Source: CBDUXP01 sp965371225 [NCBI: uncultured bacterium] (GTDB lineage: Bacteria; Abyssobacteria; SURF-5; CBDUXP01). From it: a stretch of 45,813 nt of DNA. Every line of letters starts with the position of its first letter. Within the stretch, counting starts at the first letter, position 1. The translations under genes and the position numbers were made by a program. The notes below the pieces were generated by a model. That model ran no database searches and was not told the origin of the DNA. It saw nothing but the letters and a program-made list of their open reading frames with translations. The stretch spans positions 1 through 45,813 of the forward strand of contig CBDUXP010000029.1 in the NCBI GenBank assembly GCA_965371225.1, written 5' to 3'. Positions 1 through 7,952 of the stretch are shown one piece after another.

Positions 1-271
1 CGCCGCCGCCGCCGCCACGCGAGCGGTCTTCCCGGGGGCGGGATTCGTTGATCTTCAGCGTGCGCCCGTCGAGGTCCGTGCCGTCCAACGCTTGGATGGC
101 GGCGCGGGCTTCGCTGTCGTTGGGCATCTCGACGAACCCGAAGCCGCGGGGGCGGCCGGTGTCGCGATCGGTGATCAGTTTGGTCGAAGCGACCTGCCCG
201 TGCGCCTCAAAGAGGGCGCGGACGGAATGCTCGGCTGAGTCAAAGCTCAGGTTTCCTACGTAGATGTTCAT
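1..271 (-). CDS. RRM-domain RNA-binding protein, 3' end outside window
   Basis: This is the first 90 codons of a small single-RRM protein of the glycine-rich, cold-inducible type common in bacteria. Such proteins bind single-stranded RNA in the cytoplasm. RNP2 is visible as IYVGNL (residues 3-8) and RNP1 as RGFGFVEM (residues 42-49), with the aromatic residues that stack on RNA bases. The RRM ends near residue 77, and the frame then enters an Arg/Gly tail encoded by a GCC/GGC-type triplet run at the window edge. The start is firm: a full AGGAGGT ribosome binding site lies at 281-287, 9 nt upstream of the ATG. A long untranslated or intergenic stretch precedes it. The exact RNA target cannot be read from sequence. 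The C-terminus is cut by the window, not by mutation. Confidence 0.93.
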   Translation of the reverse strand, partial: MNIYVGNLSFDSAEHSVRALFEAHGQVASTKLITDRDTGRPRGFGFVEMPNDSEARAAIQALDGTDLDGRTLKINESRPREDRSRGGGGG

Positions 272-1003
272 TGGTGCTGGACCTCCTGGATCCATGTAGC
301 CGGTCTCTCTCCTGTCTCAATGGAACGAGGAAATCCGCCGGAATGATGCTGTGGGCCGGTCAGTGCGTTTGCGCGACGGGACGCCGAGGCGATTCCGCCC
401 GACACACCCATGCGGCGGCCTGCCGCCGACCCGTGTGGTGAACCGCAGCCCCGGTGCCTGCCGAACAGCGGCGAGGCGCCTGTGGCGCGGTTCCATTCTG
501 TAGCGCACATGGTCGCCATCCATTCGCGAGTCTGTCCCGATGCGCGGGGCCGCCGGCCACCCACAGCCGAAGCTTGGGTGAATATCACGCCAACGGTCGC
601 GACGTACGGGAGAGAAGGAATGGGAAAGCGATCTGCGCGTCTACGCCTAAAACGATCGGATCACGATGGCGTAGCCAAGTGGGGAATGCCCCTCGGGAAC
701 AACAGCGCGGAACCGGAAAGGTTCGGGCGCTGCCAGCGCGGTCTCGGTCAAGTGCCGGAAGTCTAGCAGCAGCCGCCCGACCCGTCAACCGGCCCGGCCC
801 CTGCCTGCCCACCCGGCCGGCCCGGGAGCCCGCTCAGTCCATAATGCCCACTTTAGGGGGGGATTCGCGAACGATTCTGTCCTAGGGGGTGGGGGCGTGG
901 ATGGTTCACTGGGAGGGCTTTCTAGGGCTGGCGGCGGCCTGTGCTAGCGTAGGCCGCGTCGGGGGGGCGTTGCTCCTGCTCCCCCGCACGGAGGGGCGCG
1001 AGG
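272..1003. other. Gene-poor 730-bp gap with RNA-like hairpins
   Basis: No convincing protein gene lies here; the open frames overlap in several registers, start without ribosome binding sites and match no family I recognise. The gap separates the divergent RRM gene and the arabinofuranosidase gene, so it must hold their promoters, but no clear -35/-10 pair is visible. Several perfect inverted repeats suggest structured RNA: one at 413-426 (GGCGGC/GCCGCC), one pairing CTACGCC near 641 with GGCGTAG near 668, and a two-tier hairpin at 703-732. It could be a long 5' leader of the RRM gene or an unannotated small RNA. Confidence 0.4.
703..732. repeat. Two-tier hairpin in the RRM/arabinofuranosidase gap
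   Basis: The outer arms CAGCGC (703-708) and GCGCTG (727-732) pair perfectly. Inside them GAACC pairs with GGTTC around a GGAAA loop. There is no T-run on either side, so it does not look like an intrinsic terminator; it fits a structured RNA or leader element better. The function is unknown. Confidence 0.45.
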
Positions 1004-2500
1004 ATGGACGCGACGCGATTGGACCTGCACACCGCTTTCCGCATTGCGGAGGTGGATCCGCGCCTGTTCGGCGGCTTCCTGGAACACATGGGCCGGGCGG
1101 TGTACGAAGGGGTCTACGACCAGACCAGCGTGCACGCGGATGAGCACGGCTTCCGGCGCGACGTGTTGGCGGCGCTGCGGCCGCTGCAGTTCACGCTCAT
1201 GCGCTACCCGGGCGGCAACTTCGTCTCCGGCTATCACTGGGAGGACGGCGTCGGCCCGCGCGACCAGCGGCCGCTGCGCCAGGAACGCGCGTGGAACAGC
1301 CAAGAACCGAACCACGTGGGCACCGACGAGTTCATGACGCTCTGCCGCGCGATGGACTGGCAACCCATGTTCGCGTGCAACCTGGGCACGGCGCCACCGG
1401 AGGAGGCGGCCGCGTGGGTCGCGTACTGCAACGCGGGTGCGGACGCGGGGCAGGGCCAACGGCGGGCGGCCAACGGCGCCGCGGCCCCGCATGACGTGAC
1501 CCTCTGGTGCCTGGGCAACGAGATGGACGGCGACTGGCAGCTCGGCCACACGAGCGTGGAGGACTACGCCAAGCGCGCCGCGCAGGCGGCGCAACTCATG
1601 CGCGCGCAGGACGGGCGGCTGGAGTTCGTCGCGTGCGGCTCGTCCCACCCGGGGCTGCCGTCGTTTTTGCACTGGGACCGGGGAGTGCTGGAACTGGCGG
1701 GCGCGGAGGTCGACTACATCAGCCTGCACCGTTACGTGGGCAACTGGACGGACGACACGGGGGAGTATCTGGCGACCACGAACTCCATCGACCGGCAGAT
1801 TGAAGACGTGGACGCGCTGTGCCGCACGGTGCAGACGCGGGAGCGGCGCGCGACGCGCCCGTACCTGAGCTTCGACGAGTGGAACGTGTGGTACAAGACG
1901 TTCGGCTCCAGCGGCACGAACGCGGGTGGGGCGTTTCCGGCCCATTTGATCGAGGAGGAATACAACCTGGAGGATGCGCTGATGGTGGCCGGGTTCCTCA
2001 ACAGCTTCATCCGCCACGCGGACTGCGTGAAGATCGCGAATCTCGCGCAGATCGTGAACGTCATCGCGCCGATCCTGACCCGCGGGGACGATCTGCTGGT
2101 GCAGTCCATCTATCATCCGATTCGGATGATGGCGCAGCGGCGGACGGGCGTCTCCCTCCGGCCCGCCGTGCGCGGTCCACGCTACGACGGGGGCGTCAAC
2201 GGGGAGGCGGCGTACCTGGACTGCAGCGCCATTTTGGACGGCGACACCCTGCACGTGTTCGCCACCAACCGCCACGAAACCGAGCCGATGCCGCTGACCA
2301 TCGCCCTCGCCGACCGCGCCATCGCCGCGCTGGAGAGTGGCGAGCTGCTCACCGGCCCGGATGCCAAAGCCGGGAACAGCTTCGACGAACCGGACGTCAT
2401 CCGCGCCGTGCCCTTCGACCACGTGCGATGCGAGGGAACCGCGAGCGTGACCCTGCCGCCCCTCTCCTTCGCCGCGCTGTCCTTCACGCTCGGCCCCTGA
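1004..2500 (+). CDS. Alpha-L-arabinofuranosidase, GH51
   Basis: This is predicted to release terminal alpha-L-arabinofuranosyl residues from arabinan, arabinoxylan or their oligosaccharides (EC 3.2.1.55), with retention of configuration. At 498 aa it has the usual GH51 length: a TIM barrel followed by a C-terminal beta-sandwich. Family landmarks are the N-terminal LFGGFLEHMGRAVYEGVYD segment, MRYPGGNFVSGYHW (about 66-79), LGNEMDGDWQ with the likely acid/base Glu173, and SFDEWNVW with the likely nucleophile Glu292. There is no signal peptide, so it is probably intracellular and works on imported oligosaccharides. The start follows a gagg-type ribosome binding site. No transporter or other sugar gene is adjacent, so it appears to stand alone. 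Confidence 0.93.
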   Translation: MDATRLDLHTAFRIAEVDPRLFGGFLEHMGRAVYEGVYDQTSVHADEHGFRRDVLAALRPLQFTLMRYPGGNFVSGYHWEDGVGPRDQRPLRQERAWNSQEPNHVGTDEFMTLCRAMDWQPMFACNLGTAPPEEAAAWVAYCNAGADAGQGQRRAANGAAAPHDVTLWCLGNEMDGDWQLGHTSVEDYAKRAAQAAQLMRAQDGRLEFVACGSSHPGLPSFLHWDRGVLELAGAEVDYISLHRYVGNWTDDTGEYLATTNSIDRQIEDVDALCRTVQTRERRATRPYLSFDEWNVWYKTFGSSGTNAGGAFPAHLIEEEYNLEDALMVAGFLNSFIRHADCVKIANLAQIVNVIAPILTRGDDLLVQSIYHPIRMMAQRRTGVSLRPAVRGPRYDGGVNGEAAYLDCSAILDGDTLHVFATNRHETEPMPLTIALADRAIAALESGELLTGPDAKAGNSFDEPDVIRAVPFDHVRCEGTASVTLPPLSFAALSFTLGP

Positions 2501-2662
2501 CCCGCGCAGGGAGCCGCCGCGACGGCCGATGCCGCGTTTGCCAGATCAGCCAATTCCCGCGGACTTAGGAGCTTGTGCCCCCTCACAGCCTGTCGGGAAT
2601 CGCACCTGCCCCGAAGGACCGTTACATCTGGTTACCCCGCCATCCCGGCCCGGTCAAGAGTT

Positions 2663-3634
2663 TTAGGCAAACCGGCCAGAAAACCTCTTACCCACTGAGG
2701 CATCTTGATCATCTTGCCTCCAGAACTTGGTTCTCGAGCTCATCTGTATCTTGGCATTTCTCAAGAAGAATCTTAGAAGCCTACGCGTGTAGGTCTCTGA
2801 GATCTGCGCCAGAATTGTCCAACTCTCAGGTTTCAGATCAAGATGCAGATTCTTTAGGCACTTTCGCTGCGCTTTCTTAGTATCCCCGTGAAGAACTGAA
2901 CAGCGCAACTTGTACAAGAGCCTAAGGGCGTCTTGATAGGCTGACTCAAAAATATGCGGATTGGCAAGGGGAACCCCCTCTCCATCCACTGAGGCGAAAA
3001 ATCGGGCCCCTCGACGTCGAAACGCGCTGCCGAGTCCGCCTTTGGCGTCGCTTCCTTCTGGGACGATTAGCGCCTCCATACAGAGGTAGTAGTCTACGAA
3101 CCGGTCCTTGTCATAGTACCGATATATCGCATCCGCGAACCGAAACAAAGGATCGAGCTCGTCCCAAGCATTAGGTTGCCATTTAGCAGTGGAGAGGAAT
3201 TGAATGAGCCGGCCCTCAACCAGATTAGTGAATTCATATGCTCCTACATCGATGCGGTCCTCTTTGCCCCACGGGACCCTGTAGGAAAGAGGAACTCTGT
3301 AAAGTCCTAGGAAACCGGGGTTATCCTTGAGTGGATAGAGGACAAGTTCGGCCGGGATAGTAACGCCTCCCTCTCCGGAAGTTCGGAGAACGAGATGCAC
3401 CGCCCGCATAAGAAGCCTTAGGCGATCATCGTACCAAACGTCTTCTTCCGCCCCTACGGGTGGGGTTGTATTCTCATGTACAGCGAAAACCCAGTCCGTG
3501 GACTCGCACGGGAAAATCGCCTGCTCTAATTCGTCAGCATTCCTGATTTCATAACCAGCAGGCAGTGTGGGTGGTCGATGAATAACCACGTTCCTTAGCA
3601 AGCCAACGTACCTAGGGATATTCATGTTTGGCAT
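2663..3634 (-). CDS. HEPN (Apea-like) domain protein, putative RNase effector
   Basis: This 323-aa protein resembles the Apea-type HEPN family, found in defence loci and in some stress or apoptosis-like systems. The key element is the C-terminal RCSVLHG segment, an R-x4-H motif (Arg244, His249) like the catalytic pair of HEPN RNases. It sits in a helical region after a conserved DYYLCMEALIVPE helix (about 182-194). The first half, about 150 residues, matches no family I can name and may sense a ligand or partner. It lies 64 nt downstream of the endonuclease gene on the same strand, so the three genes may be co-transcribed. Base composition is visibly lower in GC than the flanks, which suggests transfer. 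The ATG at 3634 is preferred because GGAG lies 8 nt upstream; a GTG at 3655 is the alternative. Substrate and trigger are unknown. Confidence 0.7.
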   Translation of the reverse strand: MPNMNIPRYVGLLRNVVIHRPPTLPAGYEIRNADELEQAIFPCESTDWVFAVHENTTPPVGAEEDVWYDDRLRLLMRAVHLVLRTSGEGGVTIPAELVLYPLKDNPGFLGLYRVPLSYRVPWGKEDRIDVGAYEFTNLVEGRLIQFLSTAKWQPNAWDELDPLFRFADAIYRYYDKDRFVDYYLCMEALIVPEGSDAKGGLGSAFRRRGARFFASVDGEGVPLANPHIFESAYQDALRLLYKLRCSVLHGDTKKAQRKCLKNLHLDLKPESWTILAQISETYTRRLLRFFLRNAKIQMSSRTKFWRQDDQDASVGKRFSGRFA

Positions 3635-3698
3635 TGACAACACTCCAACGGCCACCTCAACTTTGCGCAGCTGCCTTCAGACCGGGATGTCCCTAAGT

Positions 3699-4430
3699 TC
3701 AGGCGCGGGTCTTGACGTACGCGATGGCTTTGGCGAGGAGGGAGGCGGAAAAGGCCTGGAAGTTGAGCTCGGGCGCGGGTTCGGAGTAGGTCCCCCGGCG
3801 CCCGCCGGTGCGGGGGGACATGAGGAAGCACGCGGCGTCGTATAGCCGTTCGCGGACGAGCTTGGTCAGCAGGATCTGATAACGCTCGGCATACGACGCC
3901 CCGCGGAATTCATCGAACACGGGAAAGTGCGGCTCGCGCACATCGACGGGTGAGGTGGACTTGGGGGCTTGCTCCAGCAACATCAGGTACCCAAGCCAGG
4001 GCCGGGGCGACGTCCCAAGGGCCCCGTCGCGATACGCGGTCAAGAGATCGGTGGCGTTGCCAATGGCTTCTTCGGTCCGGTTGTTGTAATTATTCCCGAA
4101 TGACCCGACTTGGGACTTGAATTCGATGGATGCGAGCAGAATGTCGTCCACCACAATGAGGAGGTCCCACTGTTTCTCCGGACGATAGAAGCCGGGTAAT
4201 TCAAGACGGCGCCTGCAAAAGACCGTCGCTTCCGGAATCCCTGCCTCCACGATCAGGTACTTCACCAGCTCGACGAAACCGTCCATGTGCGCGCCGCCGG
4301 TAACGGCACTGCGGTTCCCGGCATCTTTTGTTCCGGACGCGCCGCCCTGCTTCCGTGCCTGCCGGTCGCGCGTTCGCCAGAAATGCCGGACGGCGGCTCG
4401 GAGCCGCTTTTCGATGTCGGCGCTGTTCAT
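3699..4430 (-). CDS. Type II restriction endonuclease, XhoI/PaeR7I family
   Basis: This is predicted to be the DNA-cutting half of a restriction-modification pair. The 243-aa length matches XhoI/PaeR7I enzymes, which recognise CTCGAG. The core KQWDLLIVVDDILLASIEF continues into KSQVGSFGNNYNNRTEEAIGN. It contains a PD-(D/E)XK-type site with Asp89, Glu103 and Lys105 as likely metal-binding and catalytic residues. The family's NNYNNRTEEAIG segment is intact. It starts 4 nt after the methyltransferase stop and lacks its own strong ribosome binding site, so translation is probably coupled; making the methylase first is the usual safe order. No frameshift or lost motif is seen. The recognition site is inferred from family membership only and may differ. 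Confidence 0.87.
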   Translation of the reverse strand: MNSADIEKRLRAAVRHFWRTRDRQARKQGGASGTKDAGNRSAVTGGAHMDGFVELVKYLIVEAGIPEATVFCRRRLELPGFYRPEKQWDLLIVVDDILLASIEFKSQVGSFGNNYNNRTEEAIGNATDLLTAYRDGALGTSPRPWLGYLMLLEQAPKSTSPVDVREPHFPVFDEFRGASYAERYQILLTKLVRERLYDAACFLMSPRTGGRRGTYSEPAPELNFQAFSASLLAKAIAYVKTRA

Positions 4431-4434
4431 ACCG

Positions 4435-5469
4435 TTAGGCGTTCGCGCTCACCACCCGAATGTCCGTGGCGTTAAAAAGGGTGCTGGTCTCTCGCGCTAG
4501 CCTCTTGTGCGCATCTTCGAAATACTTGGGGTCGATCTCACAGCCGATACTGTTTCGCCCCCATCTGGCGGCGGCGAGGCTCGTAGTGCCAGTGCCCATG
4601 AACGGGTCGAACACGGTGTCCCCGACAAAGCTGAACATGCGTACGAGGCGTTCGGCCAACTCCAGCGGGTAGGGCGCGGGGTGATGCCGCGTGGATGCGC
4701 CGGTGAGCCCCGTCCAGATTTGCTGGAACCACTGTTGGTGATTCTCCACGGAGATCACGCTGAGCACGCGGGTGGCCACGCTCGGGCTGCGGTACCCGCC
4801 GGGCTTGCGTTGCATGAGGATGTACTCGATATCGTTCTTGATTACAGCGTTCGGCTCGAACGGCTTTCCAAGGAAACCGGACCCGCCCTCCACTTCGTAC
4901 GCGGCGTTGGCAATCTTGTGCCAGATAATCGGCGCAAGATTGTCAAACCCGATGCCGCGGCAGTGCTCCTGAATCGAAGCGTGCAAGGGAACGACCACAT
5001 GGCGGCCTGCTTTGCGGCGAGACAGGCACACGTCGCCCACGACGCAGATCAGCCGGCCCCCGGGAACCAGAGCGTGCAGGCAGAGGTCCCATACGCGATC
5101 GAGCTCCGTAAGAAACTGGTCGTAATCTTCGATCGCGCCCATCTGGCCGGCGCTGTCCCGATATTCCTTGAGCGTCCAGTAGGGCGGCGACGTCAGGACC
5201 AGATGAATGCTCTCCCGCCTCAGGCCTAGCGCCCGTGCGTCCGAGTTGTGGAGCGCGTGCTGGGTCGGGATGCGCTGAACGGCTTCCTCGATAGCGGCCG
5301 TGAGCTTAGGATCCTTTGCGATGCGGGGCAGCGCCGTCTGATGATTGTCCAACTTGCGCAAGCTCTCCGGTACGAATTGACCGAGGTCCAGCGCGTCCCC
5401 GAGTGGAAGCTCTTCCTGGCTTGTCTGGGCAGCTGTTTTCGAAGCCGTTTTGGGCACCGTCATCCCCAT
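4435..5469 (-). CDS. DNA methyltransferase, beta-class N4/N6 type, partner of the endonuclease
   Basis: This 344-aa enzyme should transfer a methyl group from S-adenosylmethionine to an exocyclic amine in DNA and protect the host from the adjacent endonuclease. The catalytic motif IV is TSPPYW (93-98) and comes before the SAM-binding motif I FDPFMGTGTT (287-296), which is the beta-class order. SPPYW is more typical of N4-cytosine methylases, while NPPY is usual for N6-adenine, so cytosine-N4 is the likelier product. The region between (about 110-260) should contain target recognition. It is the first gene of a minus-strand unit followed by the endonuclease. Two start codons are possible (5469 and 5463) and neither has a strong ribosome binding site. 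Confidence in enzyme class is high; confidence in the methylated base is modest. Confidence 0.88.
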   Translation of the reverse strand: MGMTVPKTASKTAAQTSQEELPLGDALDLGQFVPESLRKLDNHQTALPRIAKDPKLTAAIEEAVQRIPTQHALHNSDARALGLRRESIHLVLTSPPYWTLKEYRDSAGQMGAIEDYDQFLTELDRVWDLCLHALVPGGRLICVVGDVCLSRRKAGRHVVVPLHASIQEHCRGIGFDNLAPIIWHKIANAAYEVEGGSGFLGKPFEPNAVIKNDIEYILMQRKPGGYRSPSVATRVLSVISVENHQQWFQQIWTGLTGASTRHHPAPYPLELAERLVRMFSFVGDTVFDPFMGTGTTSLAAARWGRNSIGCEIDPKYFEDAHKRLARETSTLFNATDIRVVSANA

Positions 5470-5607
5470 TCCGAGACGATGCAGTCTATTGGCAGCGTCA
5501 CTGGTGGCACAAGGGAGGCGCAGGACGCGACTTCAGGCGCCGGGCGCGTGATAGCAGCGACGCGGGTTTCTGGTTAGCCTGTGGGTACAGACACGGGAGG
5601 GGGATTC

Positions 5608-5976
5608 ATGATGGAGATTGCGTACGTGAATGTGTTCGTGAATGATTTCGAGCGCGCGGTGGCGTTCTATGCGTCGACCCTGGGGCTGCCGCTCACCCGG
5701 TCTGATCCGGAGCATGGGTACGCGTCGTTTGCGGCGGGCCCGATCCGGCTCGGCGTGGCGGCGGCGGGGGCGGAGCATCAAGCGCTGGTGGGCCGGCTGA
5801 CGGGGGTGGGCCTGGCCGTCGACGATCTGGAGGCGGAGCACGCGCGCCTGTCGGAGCTGGGGGTGGCGTTCGCCATGCCGCCGACCCGGCAGCCGTGGGG
5901 CGGGTTCATGGCGCTGGTCACGGACCCCGACGGCAACACGCTATACCTGGACGAGGTCGCGGCCGCGCATCCCTGA
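5608..5976 (+). CDS. VOC-fold (glyoxalase/dioxygenase superfamily) protein
   Basis: This is a 122-aa single-module vicinal-oxygen-chelate protein. The family covers glyoxalase I, ring-cleaving dioxygenases, fosfomycin and bleomycin resistance proteins and binding proteins. The opening VNVFVNDFERAVAFYASTLGLPL is the canonical first beta-alpha-beta module, and the end FMALVTDPDGNTLYLDEV carries the usual DPDGN turn and the Glu that often binds metal. Length fits one subunit of a homodimer. The ATG at 5608 is chosen because a GGGAGGGGG ribosome binding site lies just upstream; an upstream GTG at 5581 is less likely. The substrate cannot be predicted, and the neighbours (defence genes and a ferritin-like gene) give no hint. 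Confidence 0.82.
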   Translation: MMEIAYVNVFVNDFERAVAFYASTLGLPLTRSDPEHGYASFAAGPIRLGVAAAGAEHQALVGRLTGVGLAVDDLEAEHARLSELGVAFAMPPTRQPWGGFMALVTDPDGNTLYLDEVAAAHP

Positions 5977-6024
5977 TCCCCTCGCGCCCCGTCGCCGTTG
6001 AACGGGGACTGGCGCGGATGAGTT

Positions 6025-6045
6025 GGGCGACCGCAAGGGTCGCCC
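6025..6045. repeat. Perfect hairpin between convergent genes
   Basis: GGGCGACC (6025-6032) and GGTCGCCC (6038-6045) form a perfect 8-bp stem around a GCAAG loop. It lies between the VOC gene and the convergent ferritin-like gene, where it could stop transcription from both sides, although no T-run follows. Its stem and its GCA-containing loop resemble the hairpins inside the crotonase gene near 36924-36980, so it may be one copy of a dispersed palindromic repeat. Confidence 0.5.
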
Positions 6046-6122
6046 CTACGAAGAACGGCGCAGGTGGATTTTCTCGCCGCCCGCCCCGGCGCCTGCCTCT
6101 GGCCCTCCGGGCCAACCGCCCC

Positions 6123-6617
6123 CTATACGGCGGCCAGGCGTTCGAGCACTTGGGCGACGCGTTCGCCGTGGCGGGTTTCTTCTTTCCCGTTTTGGCGCAG
6201 GAGCGTGGCGACTTCTTCGTTCGGCTCGTTCTCGGCCCACCCCTGGTAGATCCCGTCGCCGTTCATCTCGAGCCCCTTGAGCATCTCGAGGAAGCCGGGG
6301 TCGCACCCGGGGGCGAGGGGGCCCTGGCAGTAGGGATTCGCCTCGTCGCGGACCAACTCGAACGGTTCGCCGGTCAGGATTTCGATGGCCTTCTTGCACC
6401 GGTGCGCGTGGGCGCGTTCCTCGCGGCCGTTCTTGCGCAGCAGATCGGCGCACCCCGCGTCGGGGGCGGAGTCGGCCAGCGCGTTGTAGAAGGGTTCGCC
6501 GCTGCACTCGACGAGCGCCATGAGTTTCAGGTCGTCGACCCCGAGGCGCGTCTGCGCGTTCAGGTAGTCGAGCGCACTCATCACGTCAGAGGGCAGGTTC
6601 TCAGGCAGGTTGGACAT
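6123..6617 (-). CDS. Ferritin-like di-iron four-helix protein
   Basis: This 164-aa protein has the spacing of a ferritin-like/rubrerythrin-like four-helix bundle that binds two metal ions. The likely ligands form two repeats: Glu37 followed by E67-R-A-H70, and Glu117 followed by E147-T-R-H150. The two halves also resemble each other (CADLLRKNGREERAHAHR and VATLLRQNGKEETRHGER), as expected for a duplicated helical hairpin. There is no C-terminal rubredoxin domain, so it is not a complete rubrerythrin. It probably handles iron, peroxide or oxygen in the cytoplasm, but the reaction is not defined. The start at MSNLPENL (6617) is preferred over an upstream GTG-type start. The next gene on this strand is a zinc ribbon, 75 nt upstream. 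Confidence 0.72.
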   Translation of the reverse strand: MSNLPENLPSDVMSALDYLNAQTRLGVDDLKLMALVECSGEPFYNALADSAPDAGCADLLRKNGREERAHAHRCKKAIEILTGEPFELVRDEANPYCQGPLAPGCDPGFLEMLKGLEMNGDGIYQGWAENEPNEEVATLLRQNGKEETRHGERVAQVLERLAAV

Positions 6618-6692
6618 GGCGCGGGTTCTCCTCAAGCCGGGCAAGCGTGGGTATTGTACCCGCCCGGCGCGAGACCGGGCGCGGCGCGGCGC

Positions 6693-6899
6693 TCAGGCGG
6701 AGTCGAAGAAGCCGAGCCGCCGGGGGATTTCGCAGCCGCAATTGGGACACAGCCAGGTGCGGCTGGCCCGGCGCCAAGTGAAGTATGCGCGCAGGCCCCC
6801 GGCGCTGCGGGGGGCGGACTGGTGGTCGCCGAAATTTACCGTCGCGCGCTTCTCCATATCGGCGCGACATTTCGGACACTGTTTCGGCCCTCGAGCCAC
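6693..6899 (-). CDS. Small double-CxxC zinc-ribbon protein
   Basis: This 68-aa protein carries two CxxC knuckles, CPKC near residue 8 and CPNCGC near residue 51, separated by about 40 residues. That is the pattern of a single zinc ribbon formed by one motif at each end. The central part is basic and aromatic (RAYFTWRRASRTWL), which could contact nucleic acid or protein. No catalytic residues are visible. It sits between the ferritin-like and the DDN-like genes on the same strand and may share a transcript with them. It is hypothetical; the zinc ribbon is the only supported statement. Confidence 0.6.
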   Translation of the reverse strand: MARGPKQCPKCRADMEKRATVNFGDHQSAPRSAGGLRAYFTWRRASRTWLCPNCGCEIPRRLGFFDSA

Positions 6900-7038
6900 T
6901 GACCCGTCCCTTCCGGCGTTGGGCGCGGCACCGGCAGTCTCCTTTCCCGATCCCCGATCACAGTATAGAGGAGGCCGCGTCCCTGTGCACGCGGTCGCAC
7001 GGGCGCGGCTCTCCTCCGCCCTGCGCCCCCCCCCGTGG

Positions 7039-7467
7039 CTATTCTTGGCGCGGTTCGAGAATGACGACGGGAATCTCGCGGGTGGTCAACTGCTTGTAGT
7101 CGTCGTAAGGGGGATAGATTCCCACGGCTTCCGCCCAGAGCGTCTGCCGTTCGCCCGGGCTCGCGAGGCGGGCGCGCACGGGGGTGACGTGCCGCCCGAT
7201 CTGCACGGTGGCCTCGGGGTTCGCTTCGAGATTGCGCCACCAGGCGGGATGTTGGGGGTTGCCGCCGTAGGACGCGATCACGACCCACCCGCCCTGGTAC
7301 TCCAGGTAGAGCAGCGGCACGCTCCGGGGCCGGCCCGACGTGCGGCCGGTGGCGGTGAGCATGAGGCACGGGATCTTGCCCATCTTGTTGCCGAGGCGGC
7401 CCCCGGTGGCGCGAAACAGCGTACGGTGGATACTCGTCATGAATTTGATGACTTCGGGACTTGGCAT
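7039..7467 (-). CDS. DDN-type deazaflavin (F420)-dependent nitroreductase family protein
   Basis: This 142-aa split-barrel protein resembles the Ddn/Rv3547 family, whose members use reduced F420 to reduce quinones or nitro compounds; some relatives bind FMN or heme instead. Typical family segments are MLTATGRTSGRPRSVPLLYLEYQGGWVVIASYGGNPQHPAWWRNLEANPEATVQIG (about 35-92), with the cofactor-binding G-R-x-S-G-x-x-R stretch and the PAWWRNLEANP loop. It has the usual length. If F420 is truly used, the host must make it, which nothing in this window shows. The adjacent plus-strand TfoX-like gene is divergent, with only about 70 bp between. Confidence 0.82.
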   Translation of the reverse strand: MPSPEVIKFMTSIHRTLFRATGGRLGNKMGKIPCLMLTATGRTSGRPRSVPLLYLEYQGGWVVIASYGGNPQHPAWWRNLEANPEATVQIGRHVTPVRARLASPGERQTLWAEAVGIYPPYDDYKQLTTREIPVVILEPRQE

Positions 7468-7537
7468 AGGGGCCTAGTCTACACGCCCACCCCGCCGCGC
7501 GATTCCCCCCCGATGGCCCCCTGTAGAATGACCGGTC

Positions 7538-7930
7538 GTGGCGGCGCGGAGCGAATACGTGGAGTACCTGGTGGAGCAGCTGGAGGCGCTGGGCGCCGTG
7601 CACGCCAGGCGCATGTTCGGCGGGTACGGGCTCTTCTTGGAGACGCTGATGTTCGGCATCGTGGCGGATGACACGCTCTACCTGAAGGCGGATGACACGA
7701 ACCGTCCCGACTTCGAGGCGGCGGGGCTGGGCCCGTTCACGTACACGCGGCAGGGGAAGGTCGCGGCGCTCTCGTACTTCCAGGCGCCGGACGAGACGGT
7801 GGACGACCGCGACGCGCTGTGCCGCTGGGCGCGCGGTGCGTTCGCCGTCGCGCAGCGTGCCGCGGCCAAAAAGACCGCGAAAAAGCGGCGGCGCCCAAGC
7901 CGGACGTCCGGCCGGAAGAAGCGCCCATGA
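7538..7930 (+). CDS. TfoX N-terminal domain protein
   Basis: This 130-aa protein matches the N-terminal domain of TfoX/Sxy proteins, best known as competence regulators in gamma-proteobacteria. It opens with YVEYLVEQLEALGAVHARRMFGGYGLFLETLMFGIVADDTLYLKADD, the signature stretch, and continues through FTYTRQGKVAALSYFQAPDE. The C-terminal TfoX domain is missing. Instead the protein ends in a highly basic Lys/Arg tail (about 105-130) that could bind nucleic acid. Stand-alone N domains are widespread outside competence systems and their role is mostly unknown. The start is a GTG at 7538 with no strong ribosome binding site. Confidence 0.8.
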   Translation: MAARSEYVEYLVEQLEALGAVHARRMFGGYGLFLETLMFGIVADDTLYLKADDTNRPDFEAAGLGPFTYTRQGKVAALSYFQAPDETVDDRDALCRWARGAFAVAQRAAAKKTAKKRRRPSRTSGRKKRP

Positions 7931-7952
7931 GCGACGCGGCAGACACCGCAGC

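Noticed and set aside
740-775. Sequence resembling the SRP RNA core (GGTCAAGTGCCGGAAG...AGCAGC)
   Set aside because: The GGAA tetraloop is not closed by the required pairs (CC faces GT), and no longer complementary arms flank it.
944-2422. Long minus-strand open frame opposite the arabinofuranosidase gene
   Set aside because: The GH51 protein on the plus strand has all family motifs; the opposite frame has biased composition and no ribosome binding site.
2501-2662. Attachment site or terminator at the edge of the defence patch
   Set aside because: No direct repeat matching the other edge (around 5470-5580) and no clear hairpin with a T-run was found.
5470-5607. Promoter TTGTGC-N18-TAGACT for the methyltransferase
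   Set aside because: Only three and four matches to the consensus; too weak to list as a feature.
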